A stretch of 64,000 nt of DNA from Leptotrichia sp. HSP-342 (lineage in GTDB: Bacteria; Fusobacteriota; Fusobacteriia; Fusobacteriales; Leptotrichiaceae), in NCBI RefSeq assembly GCF_041199995.1, contig NZ_CP165646.1, positions 1,364,001 to 1,428,000 of the forward strand, given 5' to 3'. A model generated the notes under the pieces. The model worked only from the letters and a program-made list of their open reading frames with translations, did no database searches and had not been told where the DNA came from. How positions within the stretch are numbered: the first letter of the stretch is position 1; every line of letters begins with the position of its first letter. The position numbers and the translations under genes were made by a program. This document shows positions 53,360-62,142 of the stretch, one piece after another.

Positions 53360-53492
53360 TAAAAAAACTCTTCCTGCAAGGAAGAGAATTAAAATTCTTA
53401 TCTTTGCATTCAATGCCGGATTTAGCACCTTGTTTTTACAGGTTGCTGGATACTCAAACGGGCCGGTCCCTAGTATCTCTCTTGATAAGTTT
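53360..53492 (-). promoter_or_regulatory. SAM-I (S-box) riboswitch with terminator ahead of metK
   Basis: Read on the minus strand, the aptamer starts near 53490 with CTTATCAAGAGAG. It continues with the conserved GGGACCGGCCC, the GCAACC core and GGTGCTAAATCC pieces of the S-box, ending around 53393. Then an 8-10 bp hairpin (CTCTTCC and GGAAGAG, 53386-53368) plus a T run (to 53360) forms the terminator. The metK start is about 96 nt further on. This is the textbook layout for SAM-dependent premature termination. Confidence 0.93.
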
Positions 53493-53610
53493 TATTAAAT
53501 TATTTTTATTATTAAACATATTTATAAATAACATAAATTTAATTTTGAATTTCAAATATTTTTATTGTAAAATAAGTATATAATATTTTTCTCAAAATGT
53601 CAATATAAAT

Positions 53611-54795
53611 TTATTTGTACTCCATCGCTTTTTTCTTCATAATATCATCTATACTTGAATTTGAAGATTTATTATTAGGTTTTGGAGTTTGTGTCTGTTG
53701 TTTTTCCGATTTAGTCTCATTTTTCGTAGCCTCTTCAGCTTTACTCTTACTCTTTACATTGCTAAGAGTACTTTCTGTAAGGCTTTGAGAAGAATTTCCA
53801 TTTCCAAGGAAAGCCTTTGCTTGTTTTTCGTTTGATTTTTTTTCATTAATTACTCCGCCTTTCTCAATTCTTTCAACTGTAGCAGCGGCATTTTTATCTC
53901 CATTCTTAGCAGCTATTTTATACCATTTAAGAGCTTCTGCCATATTGTTTTGCTTATGGTATGACAATGCGATTGGCATAGCCATTGCTTTATTTCCTGC
54001 ATTATAGGCTTTCAATAGATATGGCCGTGATTCAGACTGTTTTCCTCCATCATACAGTATTGCTCCTATTTCAATATTTGCTTCCTTCACACCACGATTT
54101 GCAGCTTTTTGAAACCATCTTACAGCCTCAGAATTATTTTTTAACTGCTTATTCAAAAGTGCAACCCTTATATCAGCTTCCTTAATTCCAGCATTATATG
54201 CCTTTTCGAACTCGGCTTTGGCTTCACTATATCTTTTCGCTTTTATTAAATCAACTCCTCTATTATATGCTTCTGCTCCTGGACGCATTTTTATTTGTCT
54301 CATCTGCATCTGTTGTCTTCCTTCATGTGTAGCTGCTGTTTTTGGAAGTTTTGCGATTAATTTATTAGCCTCTTCATTATTTCCTTCCTGCTTTAATATC
54401 ACTGCAAGGTTATAAATTGCTTCAGGATAATTTCTGTTTACCCCATACTGAAGAATTTGTTTTACTTTCTCATTATTTTTCAAGTTGTAGTAAAGTTGAG
54501 CAAGGGACATTATTGCTTCTTTATCCCCATTTTCAGCTTTTATTAACGCTTCTGAAACTTTTAAAGGGTCAATCTGATTATCAATCAAGTTCTGCTGCTC
54601 TTCAGGAGTCAAGTTTCTTATCTCAGGATTCCCCTGCGCCTGTCCTCCAAGATTAAAAATATCTGTATTAATATCCTTTGTTTGCTGTTGCACCTGTTGA
54701 TTATCCTTCTTTTCATCCTTTTTCTTTTTAAAGCAAGAAACTGACATCATTCCAATAGCTAAAATTACTATTACAAACATTATTTTTCTTTTCAT
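53611..54795 (-). CDS. Lipoprotein with Sel1/TPR-like repeats
   Basis: A 394-residue lipoprotein. The signal ends in MSVSC, with Cys21 as the lipidated residue, preceded by a hydrophobic stretch. The N-terminal third is Gln/Asn-rich linker. Sel1-like and TPR units follow from about 80: EALIKAENGDKEAIMSLAQLYY, LQYGVNRNYPEAIYNLAVIL, FEKAYNAGIKEADIRVALL and WYKIAAKNGDKNAAATVERI (each given in part). These repeats make a solenoid for protein contacts. The last 80 residues are Ser/Lys/Asn-rich and disordered. Start ATG 54795, eight codons inside the open frame, with AGAGAGG ahead. It precedes the SAM riboswitch on the same strand. Confidence 0.78.
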   Translation of the reverse strand: MKRKIMFVIVILAIGMMSVSCFKKKKDEKKDNQQVQQQTKDINTDIFNLGGQAQGNPEIRNLTPEEQQNLIDNQIDPLKVSEALIKAENGDKEAIMSLAQLYYNLKNNEKVKQILQYGVNRNYPEAIYNLAVILKQEGNNEEANKLIAKLPKTAATHEGRQQMQMRQIKMRPGAEAYNRGVDLIKAKRYSEAKAEFEKAYNAGIKEADIRVALLNKQLKNNSEAVRWFQKAANRGVKEANIEIGAILYDGGKQSESRPYLLKAYNAGNKAMAMPIALSYHKQNNMAEALKWYKIAAKNGDKNAAATVERIEKGGVINEKKSNEKQAKAFLGNGNSSQSLTESTLSNVKSKSKAEEATKNETKSEKQQTQTPKPNNKSSNSSIDDIMKKKAMEYK

Positions 54796-54868
54796 TCGTT
54801 TCTCATTCCTCTCTTTCAAATTCTTTTTATTTTATTTATAATTTTTAATTTAATATATTTTTTTGCAT

Positions 54869-56512
54869 CTAAAACGATCCTAATTGTGTTGCATCCAATA
54901 TTTTATACATAAAATCTGTACTCGCCTTCGTGGTTGGCTCATCATCGAAATTTACTGTAAACAAACCATCCTTATTTTCCCATAATCTATCAAAATATGT
55001 ATAGATATCTTTTGTCAGCTTAGAATTATTATTTGTCAAAATCCTAAAATTAGCATCCATTATGTAACCACGTATATTTTTTTTGATTAAATTAGCCGAA
55101 CCTGTGTGTATTATAACATTGCCATCTGTTTTTTTGATTAGTGTTATCTTTGTGTGATATTGCTCATTATTCGTAAAATACCATTTCACTTCTATTTTAT
55201 TTTTAGTTTTTCTCTTCAATTTCTTAGAAACAGGTTTGTTAGGTAATCCATTCGTACTCATTCCAAAAGCATCTCTACTTCTATCAAAAATAATCCGAAC
55301 TTTTACACCACGATTTGCAGCTTTTATCAATCTGTCAACAACGCCTTTATCAGCTAGGAAATACATACCCATAAGTATTTCATCCCCAGCTCTGGCACTA
55401 TCAATGTCTTTATCCAGATGTTCCCCAATTTTTGCCTCTGTCACAAATTGTAGCTTATATTTATTATTTTCATCATCAAATCTTGTAATCGTATCCTCAT
55501 TTTTATGATTTTCATTTTCAGAATTTTGACTTTTTTCAGGAAGTTCTCCAATCTGTGCAAACCTTTTGGTTTCCTCTTCCACAAACTCTTCCTTTTTTTT
55601 CTCAATTTCCTTAATTTGCTTTTCAGTTTCAGAAAAACTGTCTACCTCAATTTTTTCATTCTCAGTTGAATATCCAATTTGGTTATTATCTATTTTATTT
55701 TTCTGCTTTTGAATAACATCAATTTTTCCATTTGAAAATCCAGCCACAAGCTGTAATCCATGTAAAACATCTTTTGTAATTTCTCCATTAGCTGATATTG
55801 CTACATTTTCATGAAAATAGCTCGGATCGTGAATATTAGCACTTGAAACTACAACATTTTCCTCATTCAAAAATATTTTTCTGTGATCCGCCTTTACATT
55901 CAATGCCCTCAATAAATTTCTCAAAGTCAATTTAGGCCACATAGGCCCGTAAAAGTTTCCAATCCATCCTTTCCCCTGCGGATTTCCGTGAGGCTCTATC
56001 AAAGTTCTCCAAATTGGCGAATACCAAGGAAAAGTATCTTTCAGTTTAAAAATATCCACCATTATAACATCAATCCCAGCATTTTTCATATCTGTAATAA
56101 ATGGATGCTCAAAAGCCCCATACAAATTATTATTCTCATCTGAAAGCACATATACCTTCAAATCAGGATTTTCCATTTTCTTTTTAATAAGCCTTCTCGT
56201 ATACTCCTTAGCAAACTCTGGAAAATGCTCCTTATCCTTATTATAAATGTCATTAAACAAAAACATCTCCACAATCAGATAATCTTTCGCCTCATCCACA
56301 ATCTTATAGGTTGCCTCCCAAATCTTTCTGTCATATCGAATATTCCCATCCTTATCTAGATAAGTCAAATCATAATGAAACTCAACGTTATCGCTATCTC
56401 TCAATGGACCTTCATAATTTACTCCAAGTGGAGGAGTTTTTATTGTGGAACATGAAATTGTAAAGGCTGTTAAAATACCAATTAATAAATACTTTTTTCT
56501 TCTTAAATTCAT
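54869..56512 (-). CDS. Phospholipase D-like lipoprotein with two degenerate HKD motifs
   Basis: A 547-residue lipoprotein (signal ends FTISC, Cys21) with two PLD-type domains. The first motif, DHRKIFLNEENVVVSSAN (residues ~215-232), keeps H-x-K but has Glu instead of Asp. The second, YHTKITLIKKTDGNVIIHTG (~460), also keeps H-x-K while the Asp is shifted. The order N-half domain, Glu/Lys-rich linker (~290-350), C-half domain resembles cardiolipin synthase-type enzymes, but the outer lipid anchor and missing transmembrane helices suggest a periplasmic phosphodiesterase or nuclease. It is 73 nt upstream of the Sel1 gene and may be co-expressed. Confidence 0.8.
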   Translation of the reverse strand: MNLRRKKYLLIGILTAFTISCSTIKTPPLGVNYEGPLRDSDNVEFHYDLTYLDKDGNIRYDRKIWEATYKIVDEAKDYLIVEMFLFNDIYNKDKEHFPEFAKEYTRRLIKKKMENPDLKVYVLSDENNNLYGAFEHPFITDMKNAGIDVIMVDIFKLKDTFPWYSPIWRTLIEPHGNPQGKGWIGNFYGPMWPKLTLRNLLRALNVKADHRKIFLNEENVVVSSANIHDPSYFHENVAISANGEITKDVLHGLQLVAGFSNGKIDVIQKQKNKIDNNQIGYSTENEKIEVDSFSETEKQIKEIEKKKEEFVEEETKRFAQIGELPEKSQNSENENHKNEDTITRFDDENNKYKLQFVTEAKIGEHLDKDIDSARAGDEILMGMYFLADKGVVDRLIKAANRGVKVRIIFDRSRDAFGMSTNGLPNKPVSKKLKRKTKNKIEVKWYFTNNEQYHTKITLIKKTDGNVIIHTGSANLIKKNIRGYIMDANFRILTNNNSKLTKDIYTYFDRLWENKDGLFTVNFDDEPTTKASTDFMYKILDATQLGSF

Positions 56513-56593
56513 TAATTTATTCTCTCCTTCACTATTTTAAATTTATTTTTTTATTCTCAATTTAATTATCTTTTTTTATTTTTACCCAAATTT

Positions 56594-57961
56594 CTAACTA
56601 ACTAGGTTATTTATCCACTTCTTGCTCTTTAATCTCCATACACACGGAAATATTTTTATAACTTCATCACTGCACGAAAGTAAATACACAATTACAACTG
56701 GAAATCCTAAATGTAATCCAGAAAAATATGTTATCGGTATAGCAACAAACCAAAGCGGAATCAAGTCCACAAACATTGTCCAGAGCGTATCCCCTCCCGA
56801 ACGTAAAATTCCAACTAACAGCTGTAAACTTATTGCTTTTACAAAAATTACAAATACTTCCGCCTTCACAACTTCTCTTGCTAACGGATAACTTTTTTCA
56901 TTTACATGTTGTAGAATAAATGGACTGAAAATAAATACAATTGCTCCAATAATAATCCCTGAAATAACAGCCACCTTTAATAAAATTATCGAATAGTCAT
57001 AAGCATTTTCTTCTCTTCCAGCACCAATCTCATTACCAATTATAGCCGAAGTTGCACTCGAAAGTCCAAATAACAATGTCAATACAAGACTGCTAATTGA
57101 TTTTACAACCTGAACTGCAGCCGCAAAATTTGTTCCCATTCTTCCAAAGATCATTACATACATACTTGCACCAAGTACCCACAATATTTCATGAATAAAA
57201 ACAGGAAGCGATATTTTCATAACTTTTACAAAAAATTCCATTGATAAATCAAATAATTCATTTATTTTTCCTGCAATTGGCAATTTTAACTTGTAAATCA
57301 CATAAATTATATAAAAAGTGCTTATAATTCTCGCAATAACTGTTGCAACTGCAGCACCACGTACTCCCATTGCTGGAAATCCGAAATGTCCAAAAATTAA
57401 CATATAGTTTATGGCTACATTTATCAAAAGCCCTATTACACTTGAGTAAAATGAATATTTGGTTTTCCCTATTGCACGAAGCTGCATATTAAAGGCAAAA
57501 CCAACTCCCACAAGCGGATAAGTCCACGCTACTATACGTAAATATGAAGCCCCTATTTCTATAACTTTTTTATCATTTGTAAATACTGAAATTACAAGTT
57601 TCGGGGTAAACAATCCTGCGAAAAGAAATAGCAACGAAAATAAAAATCCAACAATTATTGTTATCCCAAGACATTTCTTCAGATTTTTGTAATCCTTGTT
57701 CCCAAAATACTGAGCCGCCAAAATTCCACCGCCACTATTCATCCCAAAAAGTGAAGTCATAAAAATCATAAACATCTGATTTGCAAACCCCAATCCTGCA
57801 ACAGCAACTGTCCCCAGTCCAAGCGCCACAATCTCTTTCCCCACCATAAACATATCAACAAAGTTCATAAGTGCGTAAATCATATTTTCAATTGCCACAG
57901 GTAATCCAATATTAATAACCTTTTTATAAACCAATTTTCTATTTAATACTTTTTCTTTCAT
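56594..57961 (-). CDS. MATE-family multidrug efflux transporter
   Basis: A 455-residue, 12-helix antiporter of the MATE/NorM type exporting cationic compounds with Na+ or H+ exchange. The first half has ENMIYALMNFVDMFMVGKE at residues ~23-41, GLGFANQMFMIFMTSLFGMN and LRIVAWTYPLVGVGFAFNM. The second half has a related set such as WVLGASMYVMIFGRMG (given here) and SSLVLTLLFGLSSATSAIIG. The two six-helix halves are of similar layout. Drug spectrum is unpredictable. It stands alone in the minus-strand gene row, with ATG after GGAAATAA. Confidence 0.9.
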   Translation of the reverse strand: MKEKVLNRKLVYKKVINIGLPVAIENMIYALMNFVDMFMVGKEIVALGLGTVAVAGLGFANQMFMIFMTSLFGMNSGGGILAAQYFGNKDYKNLKKCLGITIIVGFLFSLLFLFAGLFTPKLVISVFTNDKKVIEIGASYLRIVAWTYPLVGVGFAFNMQLRAIGKTKYSFYSSVIGLLINVAINYMLIFGHFGFPAMGVRGAAVATVIARIISTFYIIYVIYKLKLPIAGKINELFDLSMEFFVKVMKISLPVFIHEILWVLGASMYVMIFGRMGTNFAAAVQVVKSISSLVLTLLFGLSSATSAIIGNEIGAGREENAYDYSIILLKVAVISGIIIGAIVFIFSPFILQHVNEKSYPLAREVVKAEVFVIFVKAISLQLLVGILRSGGDTLWTMFVDLIPLWFVAIPITYFSGLHLGFPVVIVYLLSCSDEVIKIFPCVWRLKSKKWINNLVS

Positions 57962-58071
57962 TTATTTCCTTTCTTTTTCATTGATATTTTTTTAGATTTT
58001 CTCAACAATTTCAGTTTACTTAATAATATTTTTTCCTTAACAAAATAAATTTTTAACTTTAATAAATCTAT

Positions 58072-58953
58072 TTAATCTAAATCCTCCAATGTCGAATATT
58101 CTGAGAATATCAATAAATGATCTGACACATATTTTTTTATTATAGCATAATTATTATTTTTTATAAAGTTATAAACTCCAAAATTTCCAGTAAATTCTTT
58201 TGTTTTTTCAAAATTTATGAAAAAATTATCATAAGAACTTACAAGTTTACTATCCGAAAGTGTGGTCAAATTTTCTTCAGGATTTAAAATATACTTGACG
58301 TTATATTTATCAGCTATGTTTTTAAAAGCCATATTATCAGCAGGTGTATTAAAATCTCCAGCGATAATTATATCATCCTCATCTGTCAATTTAGAAAAAT
58401 ATTCATAAACATTGACATAATTTGCTGCCTCAAGTAGTCTCTGTTTTTCTTTATCACCAAAAACCGAATGTGCAATAACATAAACAAAATCAAAGTTTCC
58501 TGCTTTAAAATATGCACCATACGGCTCTCTCATAAACTCATTCTCATCCTTTTCCTTATAAAATCCAAGCTCTCTTACCTCAGAAAATCTGCTTTTCCTA
58601 TAAATAAATGCAAAATATTCACGATAATTTTCACTTCCTACAGAATTTTCTGAAATAATATAATCCCATTTCTCTTTAGTCAACTTTTCTAAATACGCCT
58701 GGACTTTCTTAACTCCTTTCTCATTCATGACCTCTTCTAGTCCAATTAAATCAAACTTTGCTAAAATTTTTGAAAGTGTCCGATAATCTTTTTGTTTCTC
58801 ACCAAGACGCATAGCATTAAATGATGCAACTAAAATTTTATTCTTATCTCTATTTACATCAATTGTCTCATTTATCTTTTCTTTTCTAAAACAAGAATAT
58901 ATTCCAAAAACTAAAAGAACAAAAACTAACCCTCTAATTAGTTTATTCTTCAT
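58072..58953 (-). CDS. Endonuclease/exonuclease/phosphatase (EEP) family lipoprotein
   Basis: A 293-residue protein with a lipoprotein-type leader (FVLLVFGIYSC, Cys ~21 from ATG). The mature part has the EEP fold: ILVASFNAMRLG (metal-binding Asn), LIGLEEVMNEKG (Glu), YREYFAFIYRK, VIAHSVFGDK (His), IIAGDFNTPADN (Asp-x-Asn) and VSDHLLIFS (Asp-His). All catalytic positions are in place, so it is probably an active DNase or phosphoesterase on the outer face. The start is ATG 58953; AAGGGG is 9 nt ahead and the frame's TTG lies earlier. Two outer-surface phosphodiesterase-like lipoproteins (the other is the PLD gene at 54869-56512) lie close by. Confidence 0.83.
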   Translation of the reverse strand: MKNKLIRGLVFVLLVFGIYSCFRKEKINETIDVNRDKNKILVASFNAMRLGEKQKDYRTLSKILAKFDLIGLEEVMNEKGVKKVQAYLEKLTKEKWDYIISENSVGSENYREYFAFIYRKSRFSEVRELGFYKEKDENEFMREPYGAYFKAGNFDFVYVIAHSVFGDKEKQRLLEAANYVNVYEYFSKLTDEDDIIIAGDFNTPADNMAFKNIADKYNVKYILNPEENLTTLSDSKLVSSYDNFFINFEKTKEFTGNFGVYNFIKNNNYAIIKKYVSDHLLIFSEYSTLEDLD

Positions 58954-58975
58954 CTCAATCAACCCCTTGATTTTT

Positions 58976-59545
58976 TTATTTATTTTCTAAAATATTATTA
59001 TACTCTTTCTCTTCTACAACAAATTCTATTTTCTTTTCCTGACATATTTTTCGTATTTGTAAAAAAATTGCTAAATAATTTTGAGAATAATCTCTTTTTA
59101 TAAAAAAATACAAAAAATTTTTATATTTACTGCCATTTTTTTGAATTATTATTATTCTTTTATCATTTAAAGATTTTGGATGTGTCATCTCTATTATCTT
59201 TATATCTTCATAAGAAAATTTCTTTTTATCAATCGCAATTTCAAAGTCATTTAAAATTAATCTGCTCGGAGAATTTATTATCTGAAAATACGTTTTCCAA
59301 TGTTTAAAACCTTGATATGCAAAAAATAAAAATGTTGAAACCGGAACACTGTAGAATAAAAATTCTGCAACAGAAATTGGTATCGTTACTTTAAAAGCTA
59401 AGGCAATTACTCCAAAAAATGTAATAAAAGCCATTATGATTCCTGATGTTATATAAAAAATTGTAACCTTTATTAAATTAGACCTTTGTATTTTACTCTT
59501 TTTTAAAAATGAATAATCTCCTAATTCAAAAATTTTATCTTCCAT
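58976..59545 (-). CDS. Membrane protein of a local three-gene paralogous group
   Basis: A 189-residue protein with two hydrophobic helices near residues 25-50 and 60-80 (including IMAFITFFGVIALAFKVTI), then a soluble C-terminal domain of short strands and a helix: FEIAIDKKKFSYEDIKIIEM, then a final helix with FLQIRKICQEKKIEFVVEE. The C-terminal domain pattern (strand with D-K-K, D-I-K, then an aromatic Lys-rich helix ending in EF-x-V-E) recurs in the next two genes. I do not recognise the family (a YcxB-like domain is possible). ATG 59545, three codons inside, has AAAGG 8 nt before. Confidence 0.6.
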   Translation of the reverse strand: MEDKIFELGDYSFLKKSKIQRSNLIKVTIFYITSGIIMAFITFFGVIALAFKVTIPISVAEFLFYSVPVSTFLFFAYQGFKHWKTYFQIINSPSRLILNDFEIAIDKKKFSYEDIKIIEMTHPKSLNDKRIIIIQKNGSKYKNFLYFFIKRDYSQNYLAIFLQIRKICQEKKIEFVVEEKEYNNILENK

Positions 59546-59564
59546 AAATTTCACCTTTCTTTTC

Positions 59565-60596
59565 TTATTTTTCTATCTTAAATTCAATATTATTCATAAC
59601 ACACCATTTTGGTATTTCTTCCAAAATTTCCAAAAATTTCTTTCGCTCCCTCTTAACCAATTCGTAATCTAGCATCTTTGTAAAAGTTACACCGAAATTA
59701 CAACGTATTTCCTCTCTTCTCTTAGATATTCTAAACTCCAGATTATATTTGCTCGCTTTATCCACAGTCATACTCATAATTTCCTCAGCTTTTATTCTGT
59801 TAATATTATATCCAAAGTTTATAACTATTCTATCTTGATAAAAAGCTATACTGTAAATCATTACTTCCAGCTTTTTTCTTAAATTATTTTTTTTAATAAA
59901 AAATTTTACAATTATTATAAAAAAAATTATTGTTACTATAGCTGGATTTAAAAATTTTATATATGCAAGAATTAGCAATGTTAAAACATAATAAAATACT
60001 TCTGTAAACGATAATTTTAGAAAATTTACAAATCCTGAATTCTTCTTAAAATCACTCAAAAGTTCATCCTTTCTGATTTTAAAAACTTTTTTCTCATAAT
60101 TTGATAAAAATTTTTCTCGTGCCTCATTGTCTTCTATCTGCTCATTATATTTCTCTTGAAGTTTTTCCCTGCTCATTTTTCTTGACTTATGATTCCAAAT
60201 CCACTCATTTATCAATTTATCCTTCATATGAAATTTTTGTTCATCCAAAATCAGCCTTTTCGTTTTCAAACTTTCGATATAATCCCCCAATTTTTTGAAC
60301 TCGTAATCATCCAATTCACTTACATCAAATTTATTGCCATTTAAAAATTTTAGTTTCCTATACTTCACTAATTTTTTGTACCTATTTCTATCTACATTTC
60401 TAGAATGAGGTTTTATAATTTCCCAAAACAGACTAATTCCTGTTTTATACACGTATTCTGTTTCGATAGTTCTTTCATCAAATTCCTCAATCGAAACAGT
60501 TTCTTTTAGTTTATCATACTCAAAATAATAAATTATTTCATTTTTTATTATAATTTTCTTTTCAGAAAATGATATTTCATAAATTTTTTTATCCAT
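59565..60596 (-). CDS. Membrane protein, second member of a paralogous group
   Basis: A 343-residue protein. An N-terminal soluble domain has KIYEISFSEKKIIIKNEIIYYF and a Lys/Glu-rich charged region (residues ~110-190). Two hydrophobic helices come near 200-240 (VFYYVLTLLILAYI and VTIIFFIIIVKFFI). The C-terminal domain has AFYQDRIVINFGYNINRIKAE, then RREEIRCNFGVTFTKMLDYE and a terminal helix EEIPKWCVMNNIEFKIE. The last helix matches the other two members. Function unknown. The start is ATG 60596, not the TTG three codons ahead. It lies 19 nt before the next paralogue. Confidence 0.6.
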   Translation of the reverse strand: MDKKIYEISFSEKKIIIKNEIIYYFEYDKLKETVSIEEFDERTIETEYVYKTGISLFWEIIKPHSRNVDRNRYKKLVKYRKLKFLNGNKFDVSELDDYEFKKLGDYIESLKTKRLILDEQKFHMKDKLINEWIWNHKSRKMSREKLQEKYNEQIEDNEAREKFLSNYEKKVFKIRKDELLSDFKKNSGFVNFLKLSFTEVFYYVLTLLILAYIKFLNPAIVTIIFFIIIVKFFIKKNNLRKKLEVMIYSIAFYQDRIVINFGYNINRIKAEEIMSMTVDKASKYNLEFRISKRREEIRCNFGVTFTKMLDYELVKRERKKFLEILEEIPKWCVMNNIEFKIEK

Positions 60597-60641
60597 TTGT
60601 CTCAACTTTCATAATTTCAAAATTTATATTTTAGAAAAATT

Positions 60642-61640
60642 TTAATATCCATTTATTATAAATTCAACCCCATTTTCAAAGCACCAATTTCTAACACTCT
60701 TAAACAGCAATACATATTCAGGATATTTCCATTTCGCATTTACTCCACTTGGCACAATAAGAAATTTCTGTTTCCTGATACTACTTTCTATTATCAATAC
60801 TTTTGGAACATCTAAAATTTTAAAATATGATTTTTCCATAATTTTTAACCCTGTCATAGTTATTTTTTTTACATCAGATTTATAAAATTCTTTTTTATCT
60901 ATTATTATTTTTAAATTATCTATCGTTATATTTTGAGGAAGTTTTTTCTGAATTTTTTCCTTCATGTTCGAATAATACTCAATATAAAAAATTATTAAAA
61001 TAGTTTCTACAATAATAGCATAAATCAAATGAATTATAAATTTTTCAGTTCCTTTTTCTGAAAAAGATATAAAAATTACAAAATTAATGATTGATATTAC
61101 AAAAAATTTTATTTTTATATCCATTTCCTTTAAAATTGCAAGTTTTTCTATCGGAATATTAAAATTTTTCTCTTCCAAAATATCATTTTCATATTTTCCA
61201 ACTTTTCTTTTAAATAAATGCTTATATTTCCAAATATATATCTTTAATTCATTTCCTTCTTTTGAAGTTATCCACGAAATATTTTTCAAATATCTTTTTC
61301 CATTTTCTGTAAATTTCAAATATCTCTTTACTTTTATTCTTAAACTTTTTATATGACTTTCTACACTTTCCACTATCCGTACATCATTTTTTATAATATC
61401 TAAAACCTTTTCTTCTCCGGCAAAATTAAAATAACTAATTTTATTACGCTTTATGATAATTTCTTTTCTAAAACAACTTATCGAAGTATAAAAAATTATA
61501 GCTAAAAATGTAACAGGAAAAATTTGAGGGATCTGCAATAAAAACTCTCCAATAATTACAAACGGTATAAAAGATACCAAAAGATTATAAAATATTATTT
61601 GAATAATTTTCCATATTTTTATTTGATATGTTTTTTCCAT
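60642..61640 (-). CDS. Membrane protein, third member of a paralogous group
   Basis: A 332-residue protein with an N-terminal hairpin of two helices (residues ~11-50), a basic middle domain (VDIIKNDV- and WITSKEGNELKIYIW-type strands), and a second helix pair (~185-230, including NFVIFISFSEKG and IVETILIIFYIEYY). The C-terminal domain has NLKIIIDKKEFYKSDVKKIT, a strand KVLIIESSIRKQKFLIVPSG, and the final helix FKSVRNWCFENGVEFIING. That last part resembles the final helix of the two neighbours. A role is unknown. Three paralogues in a row imply a tandem duplication. Confidence 0.6.
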   Translation of the reverse strand: MEKTYQIKIWKIIQIIFYNLLVSFIPFVIIGEFLLQIPQIFPVTFLAIIFYTSISCFRKEIIIKRNKISYFNFAGEEKVLDIIKNDVRIVESVESHIKSLRIKVKRYLKFTENGKRYLKNISWITSKEGNELKIYIWKYKHLFKRKVGKYENDILEEKNFNIPIEKLAILKEMDIKIKFFVISIINFVIFISFSEKGTEKFIIHLIYAIIVETILIIFYIEYYSNMKEKIQKKLPQNITIDNLKIIIDKKEFYKSDVKKITMTGLKIMEKSYFKILDVPKVLIIESSIRKQKFLIVPSGVNAKWKYPEYVLLFKSVRNWCFENGVEFIINGY

Positions 61641-61718
61641 ATTTTTTTTAAAACTCCTATTTAAATTTAAAAATATTCTAAATTATATTCACTCAAATCT
61701 TCATAAATTCAGAGTTTG

Positions 61719-62027
61719 TTATCTTCTCAACATCCTAGCTGCAATCTCTACCATCCTAATTGCCAGTTCATGGTTTTCCCCAAACAAATTATAAGCTCCG
61801 TCTTCGCTCAAAACTCCACATTTCAAGTCTTGTGGCAAAACACCGTTATTAAAGTCTTCTACATCTAAAAACCAGTTTTCGCTGCTGTAATATTCATCCA
61901 GTTTTTTATAATCTGTTAAATTTTCTTCCAGTTTGTCTAATGCTTCATTCAACTCTCTAAAAATATCCGCTGATTTATCCATAATTTTTTCCATTTTTTC
62001 AACTCTTTTTATTTTATCATTTTTCAT
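61719..62027 (-). CDS. DUF4298 domain protein
   Basis: A 102-residue helical protein. It starts MKNDKIKRVEKMEKIMDKSADIF and continues LNEALDKLEENLTDYKKLDEYYSSENWFLDVEDFNNG and DLKCGVLSEDGAYNLFGENHELAIRMVEIAARML (in part). This arrangement of two long helices, the DYYSSxxWxxD segment and the LSEDGxYNLL segment is the DUF4298 family of unknown function. I take ATG 62027 because GAGGTAAAC lies 6-8 nt ahead. The open frame runs further up to 62084 but without RBS. It is the only gene between the paralogue group and efp. Confidence 0.75.
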   Translation of the reverse strand: MKNDKIKRVEKMEKIMDKSADIFRELNEALDKLEENLTDYKKLDEYYSSENWFLDVEDFNNGVLPQDLKCGVLSEDGAYNLFGENHELAIRMVEIAARMLRR

Positions 62028-62082
62028 AAAGTTTACCTCTTTTTTGAATTTTAATTTTTTGTTAATTTTTTCTTGTCTTTTC

Positions 62083-62110
62083 AAAAAAAGCTACCGTTTT
62101 TTCGATAGCT
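62083..62110 (-). terminator. Terminator of efp
   Basis: On the minus strand AGCTATCG (62110-62103) pairs with CGGTAGCT (62096-62089) with one G-U, followed by seven T. Confidence 0.85.
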
Positions 62111-62142
62111 GCATTTTTTATTATTATAATTCTGAATTGTTA

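Noticed and set aside
53985..54656. Plus-strand ORFs opposite the Sel1 lipoprotein
   Set aside because: Antisense shadows with biased composition only.
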